From Azolla caroliniana (Eukaryota > Polypodiophyta), in assembly GCA_043228905.1 (NCBI GenBank), contig JBHGNT010000003.1, forward strand, positions 15,128,001 through 15,192,000: DNA of 64,000 nt, written 5' to 3'. Each line of letters opens with the position of its first letter. Positions within the stretch are counted from its first letter, which is position 1. The notes beneath the pieces are model-generated. The model ran no database searches, was not told where the DNA came from, and was given only the letters and a program-made list of their open reading frames with translations. This document shows, in pieces, positions 32,251-44,900 of the stretch. The translations under genes and the position numbers were made by a program.

Positions 32251-32405
32251 TTGGATTGCAGGTTATGGCAGGATTCACAAAAGAGAGTCATTTTGATGAG
32301 TATGGTGGACAAAAGCAATGGAATGGTATATGCCCTTGTGGAGTATTTCCTTAATTCATTTTCTCCTTCTCCTTATGCTTATCATCCTGCATTATCTTAT
32401 TTCAG

Positions 32406-35400
32406 GTAAATAAGCCAGTAACAGTAGAGGATAAACTCCAGATTCTGGGCTGCAAGTAATATCTCTTGTTTATTTTGCGAATAATTTTTGCGTCTGGGTG
32501 CAACATACTGCTAGAAAATGCTAATACATGGTCCTGATATTATAGAGATGCTGAGAGAAGATTGAACGAAATGGAGATGGAATTAGCTTCTGCAAAAAGT
32601 CAAGGATTCACTCGGAAATGGGTAAACTTAGGCAATGCTAATAGTACATCGAGGAGCCCACTTCTTGTTGTTATTGGTATAAACACAGAGTTTGGGAACC
32701 GCCTAAAGCGAGATTCAATCCGAAAGAAGTGGATGCCAACAGGTTTTTGGTCTTCATAACTCATTGCTTTTGCTACTTAAATTGGGTAAAATATGCCATT
32801 TAGTACTATTTCCTTTCTTTCTTTAACACATACAATTGTTGATCAAGTTCCATGTAAGAAGTGGCTGGATGTCATATTATGAATAATCATGTCTTACACA
32901 TGCATTTCAGATATATATATATATATATATGATTTTGTGCAAACGAAGTAAATCAGGAAGTGATTAGATATCATATTATATATTCTTGCATCTTATCCAT
33001 GCCTCTGAAACATATATTGTACGTAATATTATGTGAATATTCTTACATCTTACATGTGCATTATGTGACATATATGCAATTAATTTTGTCTTTGAGTTAA
33101 AGTAAGAAATAATTGAATGAGGTGAATAGTCATCATTAGCTCTTGTAAAAGAAACAAGTATTATTTTATGAAATTATATTTTGGATCCCCGATGGTAGCA
33201 TAGTTTTATATTGAGTTGTAGATGAAAGATGTGTGAATGATGTGACGTAGACCCCAAAGCTCTATTTCATTGGAGTTTTATTAGTAGATAACGTCGGTAC
33301 TCTAATCTATGCACCAAGAAGAGATGAGTAGATTTACTGGACTCAAGTTATGACTTGTCTAATGGTAGGAAACAAATACTAAATATGCACTAGTATCTGA
33401 ACATCTTGGATAGAAGAAAAACCCTGAAGGATTTCTATTACCTATTGAAAGCCAATGACCATTGATTAAAATGTAGGAGAATCTTTTCTTGGTCATGAAG
33501 GTATGGCATCTTTTTTTCTCTTAATGGGAGTACCCTAGTGATTAAGAGAGATAGAAAAAGATAGAGAAGAGAAGAGGAAGAGAAAGGAATACTTTAATAT
33601 ACTATTAAAAAAACAATACCATCTTCTTAGACTCTAAAAATAACAACCCCAAAGAACTGCTTTAATCTCAATGACACTAGTTGATAATAGTCTTTCTTTC
33701 TTCTCTCTTTCTTCTACTAAGACTCCTCTCACTTATTCTAGCCTTCTTATTCTTCTTCCTTCTGCCCCAATTGCTAAGAATACCCTCCTATTTATAGGTT
33801 TTTAGTTGCATTATTCTTGTTTTTCTTTTCTTTTCTTTTTAAATATATGTGATACGTTTTTTTATATCACTATTTCTCCTCCATCATCCCAAATTTGTCC
33901 TAAAAGACTTGTTTGGAGAGCTCTTCTTATCAGCTTTTTATGCATTTTTCTTTTGAAATTTGGATGCCCGTTGATTTTATATCACTATTTCTCCTCAATC
34001 ATCCCAAATTTGTCCTAAAAGAATTTTTTGGAGAGCTCTTCTTATCAGCTTTTTATGCATCTTTTCTTTTGAAATTTGGATGCCCGTTGAAGAAGTTATG
34101 AGCTTTTTTTCTCTGCCTAAATCTTCATATCCACGCCATACTTTTTGTGCCTTTTTCCCTGCTTCTTTTTTTCTCTTTCTTTTCTGCTTTTTTCTACTTT
34201 GGAAAAATACCTCTAACTTTATATCCCTTCAAGTTCCTTCCTCCATTAACACTTGATCCTTTCATATTGCTCTTTATTATTAGTCATCTTAGCATCCAAC
34301 ATATTTGTAACGGTCTTTTCTTACAAACAAAGACTGACTTCACACCTAGCAATAGGTGCAACATGCTTATAAGGTTAGAGCCTGAAGTTTATGTTCACGT
34401 CGTTTGTACCTTGTCAACTATTCTTTCTTCTGTGCATATCTGAATTATATCTTATGTGCTACTTTACTCTTAGCATTTTCATTGTAAAAATATTTGTAAC
34501 TTTTTTTACTAGATATATAACCTTGTATTATTTCTATGTATACTTAAAAGAACCATTCATATTTGTAACAACACCAATTGCTTGTACAACCTGATAATCT
34601 TTTATAGTTTTATGCAAGCTTGATTTCATGAAATTCTTGTATAATTTGAGCTAATACAATCTTATAAAATGGTAGACAACTTGTAAGACCTGAAATACAC
34701 TTGCACACTTGTCCGTCAACATTTTTTAGAGTAGAATTACTGAACTATCTCGCACTCTGTATATTACTAATTTTATCAACATTGATTCTGTTTGGAACGT
34801 TTAAAAACTTCAAAATTTGACAAGTATTTACTGTATTCCACACATGTTCTACATATTTAATATATTTAATGGATTTTATCTATAGAATACATATTGTAAG
34901 TATTCAAAAAAAAAAGTAGAATGCATAGCATACATATTCTACATGTATTGTATGCTAAGTATTTTTCAACTATAGTTTGGAGTGACGTAGATGGTTGATT
35001 GAAATTCAAGTTTGACAAGTATTTACTGTATTCCACACATGTTCTACATATTTAATATATTTAATGTATTTTATCTATAGAATACATATTGTAAGTATTC
35101 AAAAAAAAGAGTAGAATGCATAGCATACATATTCTACATGTATTGTATGCTAAGTATTTTTCAACTATAGTTTGGAGTGACATAGATGGTTGATTGAAAT
35201 TCAAGTTCTTTGTTTATTTTTATTCAAGGTGAGGCTTTGAAGAACCTTGAGAAAGAGAAGGGAATTGTTGTGAGATTCGTGGTCGGAAGGAGGTTGTTTA
35301 TGGCTTAACTCTACTTTACAACTGACATGAAACAAACAGAGGATAGTAAGTCATGAAGAAACATTCTGGATAATGTGGTGGTTATATTTTCTTTTATTGG

Positions 35401-36731
35401 CATACAGTGCAAATAAAGGGGATAGTTCTGATCGCCGAATTGACTCTGAGAATCAAGAAACTAAAGATTTTCTCATACTTGTAAGTGTGTAAAAATAATT
35501 GAGAGATTTTTATTTTATTCACAACCTATCAGGCTCACTCTGATGTGGTTTATTTGGTCTCAAAGGTCATGCTCGTCTTTTGAAGACATTGAATATGAGT
35601 TTTCGATATAATGAAGGTTATAAACTTTGGGTTTGTTTGCTATCTATAGGAAGATCATGTTGAGGGATCAGAGGAGTTTGCCAACAAAGCAAAAAACTTT
35701 TTCAGTCTAGCTGCGGCAACGTGGGATGCTGATTTTTACATCAAGGTTGACGATGACATTTCTGTAAACATTGGTATGCCCTTTTTTTTAGTTTAACGAC
35801 AATTCAGTTAATTCCATGATTTTAAATAAAAGAGGGGAAAAAACCAGATTCTGATACTTCTTTTTAATAGCTCATTGACATTTTTGCAGAGGAGCTTAAA
35901 AAACTACTTTCAAGTTATTGGGGCAAGCCAAGAGTATATGCTGGATGTATGAAATCTGGAGATGTTATAGCAGATGAGTATGTGTTTATGAAAAATAAAA
36001 TCTTCTACGTTCCTGATTCCCATGGAATGTAGATACGATGTTAATGACAGTATGTAACCACAAGTGGAAAAGTTTTATCATGGTGTTGAGTTTTCTTTCC
36101 CGCAGAGGTCAGCGTTGGTATGAAAAAGAATGGTGGAAGTTTGGTGATGGAAAATCGTAAGTTATTTCCACGTGGACACATTTGATAGATGCTTTAAGAA
36201 AAAAACGTAACCGTGTACATACACACACAAGCATGCATATTAGTTTAATGTTTTTGCTGTGTGCTTTATCATGTAATCCCTTGTTCTCATTTTACATCTA
36301 GGTATTTTCGGCATGCTGGTGGTCAGCTATACATTCTGTCAAGGGCACTAGCTCAGTACATTTATGTCAATAGGTAATACTAAGTCAAGGAAATGTTTGT
36401 AATAGATTGTCTCAGAGATAAATGAGCGATAACTATCCTTTTTTTATGCTAATGAGTTATATGCTTTACTTTACGTAGAGATTTCTTGCATGTCTATGCA
36501 CATGAGGATATCTCGGTAGGGTCGTGGATAATTGGATTAGATGTACATCATATTGATGAAAGGCGGACTTGTTGTAGTACCTCCATTCAAGGTCTTTTCC
36601 CTCCTGCAATATTTTTCTTTACATGTATTTACATTTATTATCCGTGGTATGTAAAAACAAAAACTAAAAAGCACCACATTTTATTGATTTTGTCCAATAT
36701 TTTGTCAGGTGCAATATGCTCACAGCTTTAG
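32406..36731 (+). CDS. GT31 hydroxyproline O-galactosyltransferase-like gene, first exon not found
   Basis: Ten exons with GT-AG sites and one open frame (285 codons): 32406-32455, 32546-32742, 35229-35292, 35408-35480, 35650-35773, 35890-35977, 36106-36156, 36302-36373, 36479-36591, 36709-36731 (TAG). Residues [58 protein letters not shown] (the GT31 DxD-type metal/UDP-sugar site), [30 protein letters not shown] and [20 protein letters not shown] match the plant HPGT group. HPGTs add the first galactose to hydroxyproline of arabinogalactan proteins in the Golgi. The N-terminal signal-anchor exon is not visible upstream, where a retroelement fragment (32019-32250) sits; the gene may be 5' truncated or exon 1 may be remote. 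Intron 2 is 2.5 kb and carries two tandem duplications. Confidence 0.85.
32912..32931. repeat. (AT)n microsatellite in intron 2
   Basis: About nine AT units within the second intron of the galactosyltransferase gene. Confidence 0.85.
33859..34093. repeat. ~117 bp tandem duplication in intron 2
   Basis: Units 33859-33975 and 33976-34093 share TTATATCACTATTTCTCCTC, GGAGAGCTCTTCTTATCAGC and TTTGGATGCCCGTTGA with a few differences. Confidence 0.85.
34819..35207. repeat. 195 bp tandem duplication in intron 2
   Basis: Units begin GACAAGTATTTACTG at 34819 and 35014 and run nearly identical through GTTTGGAGTGAC and TTGATTGAAATTCAAG. The second unit ends about 20 bp before exon 3 of the visible gene. 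Confidence 0.9.
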
Positions 36732-39700
36732 CGCGACATAAACACAATTTTTTCATTCAACATCTTTTTCAGAAGCTAAAATGATCCACATGGGAATATA
36801 TCCGAGACTTTTGTGCTACTGATGCCCAAATTTTTATGATTTTTCCCAAATATACACAAAATCATTGTTATCCCATTTCTCCAAATTGTTTTTTGCCACT
36901 ATGATCTTCCATTGTAACGATCACTTTGGAATGCAAACATTATATTTTTTTGGAAGTTCCATGGCATTGTATCTTTTACTAAAATCAAGAGGAAAAGTGA
37001 CCTATGATCCGAGGTCTTGTGACTCTTTTAATCTCGTCGAGGTTTTTGCATTGACTAGAGGTGTTTGCAAGGGTTCATTGGAAAAACTGAAGTATAGTAT
37101 AAATTTACCAACCAAAACAATGTCCTTTTGAAGAAATAAATGAAAAACTGAAGAATAATGTTGAGATACATCTTGTTCTGCCATTTTAACAATTTGAAAA
37201 ACACAATGCATTTCCAGGCTTGGCATATATTTAGACATCCATTGCTCAAACAACCAATTAAGTAGGTCACATGAGCACATTATGAGAAATGTCCTAACAA
37301 GTGCACATGAATTTTGAACTATATGGAATCCATTAATGTTTCTTGTTTTTCAAGTTTGCATCATGATGTGGATTTGGGGCTACATCTTTCATTGTTAAGT
37401 TTCTTCCATGACCAACATGAAAATCTTTCACGCAACTTAAATTGACCCAATGGGGTCTTGTGAACAACACTACTACAAATTGTGTAAGCTCAATAGTAAT
37501 TTTGGTATAGGTTACTGATAAAGCATACTAGAGTAACTTTGCATCAATTGTAGGTTTCCCAAGTATTCCAATTATCGTGCATTGTCTTTTATCATATCAA
37601 ATTAAATGAGATTCTTTTGTACTAATTAATCTTGTTGCTATAATATTTTGGATTAGACCTTAATGTCCATCAACTTTTGTAATAAACTCCTTGATAGATT
37701 GTAACTTTAATTGATCATCTAATTAAATGTACTCTTAATCTTCATTTAGTGCTTCATGGTTTAAGGGACATTTGAATGTATGAAAATGTGTTTCAACAAA
37801 GTAGCATATTGAAAAGTGATTGAAATATGAGCACAAGAATGGTCATATTAGCCCATCCATGCAAAGCCAATATTCATGTGTTGAAATTTGGCCCTAGTAG
37901 AAATGTAATATTTGGCATTGTTATTACCTTCCACACATGAGGATACTTGTTATTGATTCATAAGAATCTTGGTCATCTCCTATTTCTCCTCATTTAATTT
38001 GGGATACTGGGTCTCACTTATGTCCTCCATTTGGAGAGGATGTCTAACTCACTAGCATTTGGCCTTTTAACATATAAAAGCACTCCTAACTCTTAAGGAT
38101 GTACTCTGGATGGAGAGAATATTCAAAAGATATCACTCTAGACATAGTAGTATTTATGAGGCCAAGAATCTATTTTGCTTCTCTTGAGTTCTTCATAGTG
38201 AAAGTTTCATGTATCTTTGCCTCAAAATAAACCACCTCATTTGTGTTATTGTATCACATGAGCATGTTGCAAACACATAAGAAAGGTCAACAATCTTGTA
38301 ATCAAACTACCATCAACCTTCTTGATAAAAAGGCAATGATCATCATCTGCACTCAACACAAGATATCAGGTTGAAGGGAATAGCTAATCCTTTTTATATA
38401 GTTGACCCGGGGTTATCCAATTGGCACATGTCCCATATCCTTATAGGTTACCTCAGTCCTAGGATGATCAATTTCTGAGTTATCCTACCCTTAAATTCCA
38501 TAAAATAAGACTTTAGTATTGTTTCTTTAGGTTATGCCCATAACAAAGTTGTTGTGCAAACAAAGTTTTGCAACATATCTATGAGGTAATGTCAAAGGGG
38601 ATAGCTAGCCTCCTTTATATAGTGGAAATCCTTGGGTTCTAAATTGCCATGTATTATATCCTTAGTGGGTTACCTCAAGTGCTAGGATAGTTGGTTTCAC
38701 AATTATTCTATGTGCTTATTGAGGTTATACGCATGACATTCTCTTGTTTAAAAAAAAACATAGCACTATTTCAATGACAAATAGATATCAAGGAAGTTAG
38801 ACTTAGGAATGTGTTCATTCGTGCAAGTGATGTCACCCACTATATAATCCAACCATTTAGTTTTGATTATTCAATTTTGAGCTCAAAATTTGAGAAACTA
38901 ATCGAGGCTTAAAAACATAAATTCTTCAGAGTTATAAGATCTTTTATGGTTTCTGTTATCATAACCAAAATGTTATTTTAGATAACTAACATGAAAACCA
39001 TAATGAACATAAACATATGTTATCATGTGGATTGAGACAACATGCAAATGAACAAATACGTTTTAGGAGTAAAACATGTCCAAAGCTAATTTTGCACAAA
39101 TGGTTTTAGGAGTTTTGACTCATAAGTATATATTTTTGACTAAGGGGAAAGACAAACCGCAATGAACAACAACATCATCTAGAAGATTGAGACAACATGC
39201 AATATGTTTTAGGACAACACCAGGTCCATAATAGTGCAAGGCTAAATTTGCACACATGCTTGTAGATAAACTTTGGAGTTTTGACACATAAGTATATATT
39301 TTTGACTAAGCTAAGAGACATGAGGATGTGAGAAATGCGTGAGATATGCAACATTTCTTTCGTATCCTTGAGATCTAATTCATGTTTATGAAAATCAACA
39401 TTGATAAAGGGCTCATGTTTGAATGCCTTACATCAATATGAAAATGACTATATGTGGTCAATGTATAGTCGTAACTTGTAGGCTTCTTCCAAAGAATAAT
39501 GGTTGGCAATTTGTAATAAAAATTATATAAAATATGGTTTTAAGGGCGTTTTTCCACCAATCACTCTCGATTAGAGGACAAGAGACATATGAAACCCCAT
39601 GGGTGTTCCATACCATTGAATATAGCCTTACATTATACCTCAGGGATATGAAATACAACAGAACTTTGCCACACTAGCACTGTCTCAAGGACATCTCAAA

Positions 39701-40010
39701 GATGTTTTAGGGATAAGTAGTCCCTTTTACTTAACCAAACTCCTTATGCTCCCAAAGTGCCAATGTTTTCCAAATCCTTTAAAGGATGACTCAAGACCTA
39801 GGATGATCAATTTCCCCATTAGCATACCCTTAGATCCTTTAAAATGGGCTATTAAGGTTACGTCCCAAATGTTTAAGCTCAATGTAGTATCAAAAAGTGT
39901 ACTTGTAACTTTTTTTTGCTAGTATTGCGTTAAGAGAAGTCACGATCTATTGGAGGCGGTCAAGAGTGGTACCTTTTGAGAGAGGTTCCAAAACAAATAA
40001 GGAAAGTTCG

Positions 40011-40045
<35 letters not shown>

Positions 40046-41599
40046 ATACATGTATCACACTCTTATTTATGAGCACTAGATTTTAAGTGGACCATGGTAA
40101 TGCCTTTAGTCTTGACTCTTAACTCCTCATATGGTAGAGGAAAATGTCACCTAATAAATTTTTAGGAGCAAATCATTATTGTGTGTGATTTGGAACTAAA
40201 GGTATGAAGAGTTTTTATACATATTATAATGAACATAACATCAAACCTAAAAGTTGGGATTTAAATGCATGATCTTAATTATGTAAAGCACAATCTTGAA
40301 TATCACACAATTGTCTACAAATTGTGGTATTTCAAATTGGGTCTTTATGAGTTGTCAAGCAATAATATGTGTTGACGTCTAAGTGTCTTACATGATGGAG
40401 GTTTTCACATATAATGCATGCACGTTCTCTTTCCCACTTTTTTTTCCTGTCTAAGTGTCTTACATGATGGATGTTTTCACATATAATGCATGGAGGTTTT
40501 CATGTCTAACTCATACAATGGGTGCAAAGTGTGTTTCGTATTAACTCATACAATGGGGCAAGCTAAGTAGATGATTGGATAGCCTTTGCAAATTGTCAGG
40601 GCTTAATCCACGTCGTCCAATATGATGCTAGTGGTGAGCAAACCATTTGAATTGGTGTGGGGTGTAATTGTGAAGGGCGTACAAGGAGCTGTATATTCTA
40701 TGTATGAGAACAAATGACCTCTCTTTCCCTCCCTCTTTGTTATGAGAGCATTCATGGGAAAACAAACCACTCATATTTTGCCTCCTCTAGATATGTATTG
40801 ATTTGTTGTACACGTAATGTTCTTCACGGTACTTGTACTCATGGTTCCTACAACGTAGTACTTTGATCAATGTAGGTAGAAATCATATTTATTCAAATTG
40901 TTTTTGATTTATTTTACAAATACTACGAATCTCTAAGAATCACATATTGGATGTAACTTCTTTGCCGCATCTGAAAATTGTCAACTAAATAGCTCATTTT
41001 TATTTTTTGTTGTTGTCGTGTTCGTAATAGGCCTGTCCTAACGGTAATCCATTAAGGACTTTAAAGCAGTTGATACGTCTATCTCAGCTATGGCCCAATC
41101 TCTATTGGACATTCATTTCATTTACTCACTTCACCCTTCTTCTTCTTCTTCTTCTCTTCGAATCAATTACCCCCCTCCATTGGGCATTCATTGTAGATTG
41201 TTTCCAAGGAATGGCGTCGTTCTCTTGAAGGCTCGCCTCATAACGTCGCAATGCAACATGAGCATCGGAGGAATCTGGAGTACTCTCACATCATGTTGGT
41301 TGTGTTACACTTTTCTAGCACCACAATCTACGTCCTTTATGTACATATGTATATAGTACATATATATATATATATGCACACATATAATCTCATGATTGAT
41401 TTGGATAGAGCAAAAGCTACATACATACATACATACATACATACATACATGCATGCATATATATTAATATAATACATAGTAAAAGAACTCACGCCATACC
41501 CAACAAGAATCAGACAGACGAAGCCCGAGAGTTTGACGTTTGCACCCGAGACAAAACGCAAACGCAAACGCAAACGCAAACGCAAACGCAAACCCAGTT
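36732..41599. other. Intergenic, with duplicated segments and simple repeats
   Basis: No gene recognised. Related ~110 bp blocks (GATAGCTA...TTTATATAGT...GGTTACCTCA...CTAGGAT) at about 38375-38480 and 38590-38705, with a weaker one near 39720-39830. Another pair at about 39020-39145 and 39165-39310 shares GATTGAGACAACATGCAA and CATAAGTATATATTTTTGAC. A 45 bp pair with CTTACATGATGGA and TTTTCACATATAATGCATG lies at about 40386 and 40458. (TC)n at 40012-40042 and (CATA)n at 41419-41450. Confidence 0.55.
41554..41593 (+). repeat. (AAACGC)n hexanucleotide repeat upstream of the myosin gene
   Basis: Six full units plus AAAC, about 370 bp before the myosin start codon. It may lie in the promoter or early leader. 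Confidence 0.85.
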
Positions 41600-41680
41600 T
41601 CTACTTCCTTCGTATTATTATTTTTACCTTCTTCTTTCTTCGTCGTCGTCTGCGCTTATAGAACACCAATTTAACAGAGA

Positions 41681-41722
41681 ATGAGACGAAATGATGATGA
41701 TCCTTCCATTCCATTCCATTGA
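41681..41722 (+). promoter_or_regulatory. Candidate upstream ORF 1 in the myosin leader
   Basis: ATGAGACGAAATGATG... encodes 13 residues and ends TGA at 41722, in the CT-rich presumed 5' leader. It matters only if transcription starts upstream of it. Confidence 0.35.
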
Positions 41723-41812
41723 ATCTCCTCCTCCTCGTCTTTCGCACAGATCCACAGAGCTCTCTCCTGTCCCTCATTCTGATCGCTTCTAATTCTTCTT
41801 CTTCTTCTCTTC

Positions 41813-41863
41813 ATGGCAGCCAATGATTACAATTGCTCCGCTAATTCCCTTCCAACCACATAA
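41813..41863 (+). promoter_or_regulatory. Candidate upstream ORF 2 in the myosin leader
   Basis: ATGGCAGCCAATG... encodes 16 residues (starting MAANDY) and ends TAA at 41863, about 100 bp before the main ATG. Not in frame-continuity with the myosin. Confidence 0.35.
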
Positions 41864-41959
41864 TTGTTGTTGCAGCGCCGCAAAATAGCTAGGCTATGTA
41901 TTAGCCTCATCCACCCAATCTGTTCCTCCCTCCCTACACACCTGTCCATATCTGCCTAC

Positions 41960-44900
41960 ATGGTAAGTCCTCTTCTTATTTTCTTCCTGCAAATGTATAT
42001 GTATCTAGACGAAGATTGATCTGCTTCCAAATTTGATGTCAACGAACTATGCCAATTCCATGGAATCCTTGTGCAAACAATTTACCACGATTCTTACGCA
42101 TCTGGAAATCAAATTCGTTTCTTTGCTTTTACTTACTTATAAGACACCTATTCTGATCCCAAAAAGATTGATATAGTAAATGCAACTACCGATCGAATTC
42201 AATGGAAAACTTTTGTACACCTCAATTTAACAACTTTTTATTGTATTCACTCCACAATCCAAATATGGTACCTGATCAATTCTCTTTGCTAAGTATTCGA
42301 ATATCATTTTTTTCATCTATCTGTCCTAACATGGTTGTAATGTATCTGTTCTGATCTAAAGAACCCTAGGTTGATCAGATTGTGTGAGAATGGAAGAACA
42401 GAAAATGTAAAACGTGCATAAATGTTTCATTGTTGCTTATCTTTCCACAATTGGTTTGTTGTGGATCCGTTTTTTTTCTTGTAAATCATCGATCATTTAT
42501 CTTTCGGACTATTTTTGTAATGATTTGTTCCAATCCAACGATCTCTCATCCAACTAGAGAGAGACAGTACGACACTTATCTGCTGCTGGCATAAGAACAT
42601 GTTTTTAGGGAATGGATTTGTGGTCCAAAGATGGCAAAATGGATCGCTTTAACCATATGATGCTGTTTTCAATCTTGTTCCTTTATCAATTTGCAACATA
42701 GGTTCTGGATCAATGTTTCTTGTTTAATCGGATGTTTGTGTATAAAAGAAATGGTCATAAGATCGCCTAATTTGCCACAAGAGACTGTTATAGTGTTTCT
42801 CAGATCGACATAAAAGGATTTATGTGTTTTTGTTGGAAATTTATTGAAAGAATTTGTTGTTCACAGATTTCTTTTGCCAATGTTAATCAGACCAAGAGGA
42901 ATGCACATTGTCAGGCAAGTCCCAATCTATAAAACAATGAAAAGCCTGTGCAAATATAATAACGTAGCTCATGAATCCAGAAGTTTGAATGTTATCATAA
43001 TAATCGGTTCTCCAAAGATCCTCTGGCTACCCTGCATTTATCATTCTTTATGATCCATTCCTATCAAACTGCTAAGGGAGACCCGTATAGATCCAATGTG
43101 CCTCATCACTTCACAATCAAATTGGTCCTGGATCCATGTTTCTATGTAGGATCAATTTTCTGTCCAGGAATATAGTTCAAAAAAATCAATGCTTCAAATA
43201 TCGTTCGGGTTAAATTTGATAGTCTTTAAGATCGTTTCTTTTATATGTATGGATTAGCTTCTTCTCCCTTATGACTTTACAATGTTATGATAGAGGAATC
43301 GCTGATCCCCTCCAGTGCCTGGTGGGACAAGCTAAATATTAAACTCGGTCTACAGAAATGACTTCTGAGGTTGATTCGGCTGTAAAAGTCCTTTCTCTGG
43401 TAATAATAGCATTGTTTTTATTCCCACATAAATGATTTGCTAGACACAATGGTTACCGATTACTTACTTTTCGCTTGCCAATTGAAAGCATAATCCTGAT
43501 GTTAATGATCGCTGTCTGCAGATTCTTTCCTGTCTATTAGTTCATGTGTACGTGTACATGTGTGTGTGTGTGTATATATATACATATATAACAACAACTT
43601 CTGATGCTGACACAATCTAGTTTAAATCTGTGAATTGACAAACCCTTTCAAGGAAAAATAAAGGGGCAATTAATCTTTGCATGTATGTGTATATAGTATA
43701 ATATCTGGTGCTGACATAATTTAATTAAAATCTGAAAATTAACAAGCCCTTTCAGTGAAAAACACAGGAGAAAATCTAACACGAATATTGAAATTGTTTA
43801 ACAGGCCTCTGCCAACAATATATCTGTCGGATCCCAGATATGGGTGGAAGACAGTGCCCTTGCATGGTTGGATGCCACAGTTCTGGAAATCAACGGTCAT
43901 GAAGTCAAGGCACAGACAAAGTCTGGAAAAATGGTGAGTAACTCTAAGTATCGTTATTAACAGAAGCGTATATGTTTTGTGTTTAATAGTGTCTTAAAAT
44001 TTGGCTTTTTAGGTTATTACCAAGCTGGGTAACGTTCATCCAAAGGATCCAGATGCACAACCTGGAGGTGTCGATGACATGACTAAGCTGGGATATTTGC
44101 ATGAGCCAGGTGTCTTACACAACTTAGCAAGTCGATACGAGCTCAATGATATATATGTGAGCTACTATTCAAAACTCTTGAATTTAAGCATTTTCAATTT
44201 CTTGAAAAGCCTCACTCTACTTTCCGAAGTAATATGATGCCATTTAACTTCTATGTGCCAAAATAGGCGCAAGGAGGATTTGAAGCGAGGCTAGAACAAA
44301 AATAATGTATCAACGAGGGCATTAGAACATTTGGTAACATTACCTGTATTGAGACAAGATCTCATGAGATAAAAAAATTAAGTTGAATTCTACCTGATAG
44401 GCTCTTGATAAGAGTTTGATAATTAGCATGTCAATTAACAAAAGTGAAGAACTAAGGTGTATTTAAGCAGTTTGCCGCATCATTAAACAACACTTGCTGA
44501 AAATTAATAAAAAAGGACCAGAGGAGTATAAATACACATTCTGCAAATTAATTAGTGAGACGGAGTCCCACCAGAATATCCTTCATTGGAATATCTGGAG
44601 TGTCTTGATGACACTTCGATTCCAAGTACCTCACCGATACACTGGAAATCCTATAGGTGTAATGGAATCTTACACAACATTGATCTCCTTACGGTCTGTG
44701 AGACTGGAATCTCGACCACATTAGAAACTTGATAGAATCTTATAGAGTCTGATATTGGATTTGCATATAATTAAAGTAAGCAGACTTTATTAACATGATA
44801 TGCCAAGCATTTAATAGAGTTCTAGAGATTCCACAAAAGAAATTAAGCTTGATGTTTTAACCTGAATTAGGTCACAATACAATTCATATATTGAGGGGAA

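Noticed and set aside
43755-43937. 60-codon ORF around the first coding exon of the myosin
   Set aside because: It overlaps exon 2 in a different frame; the myosin frame with its splice sites is clearly right.
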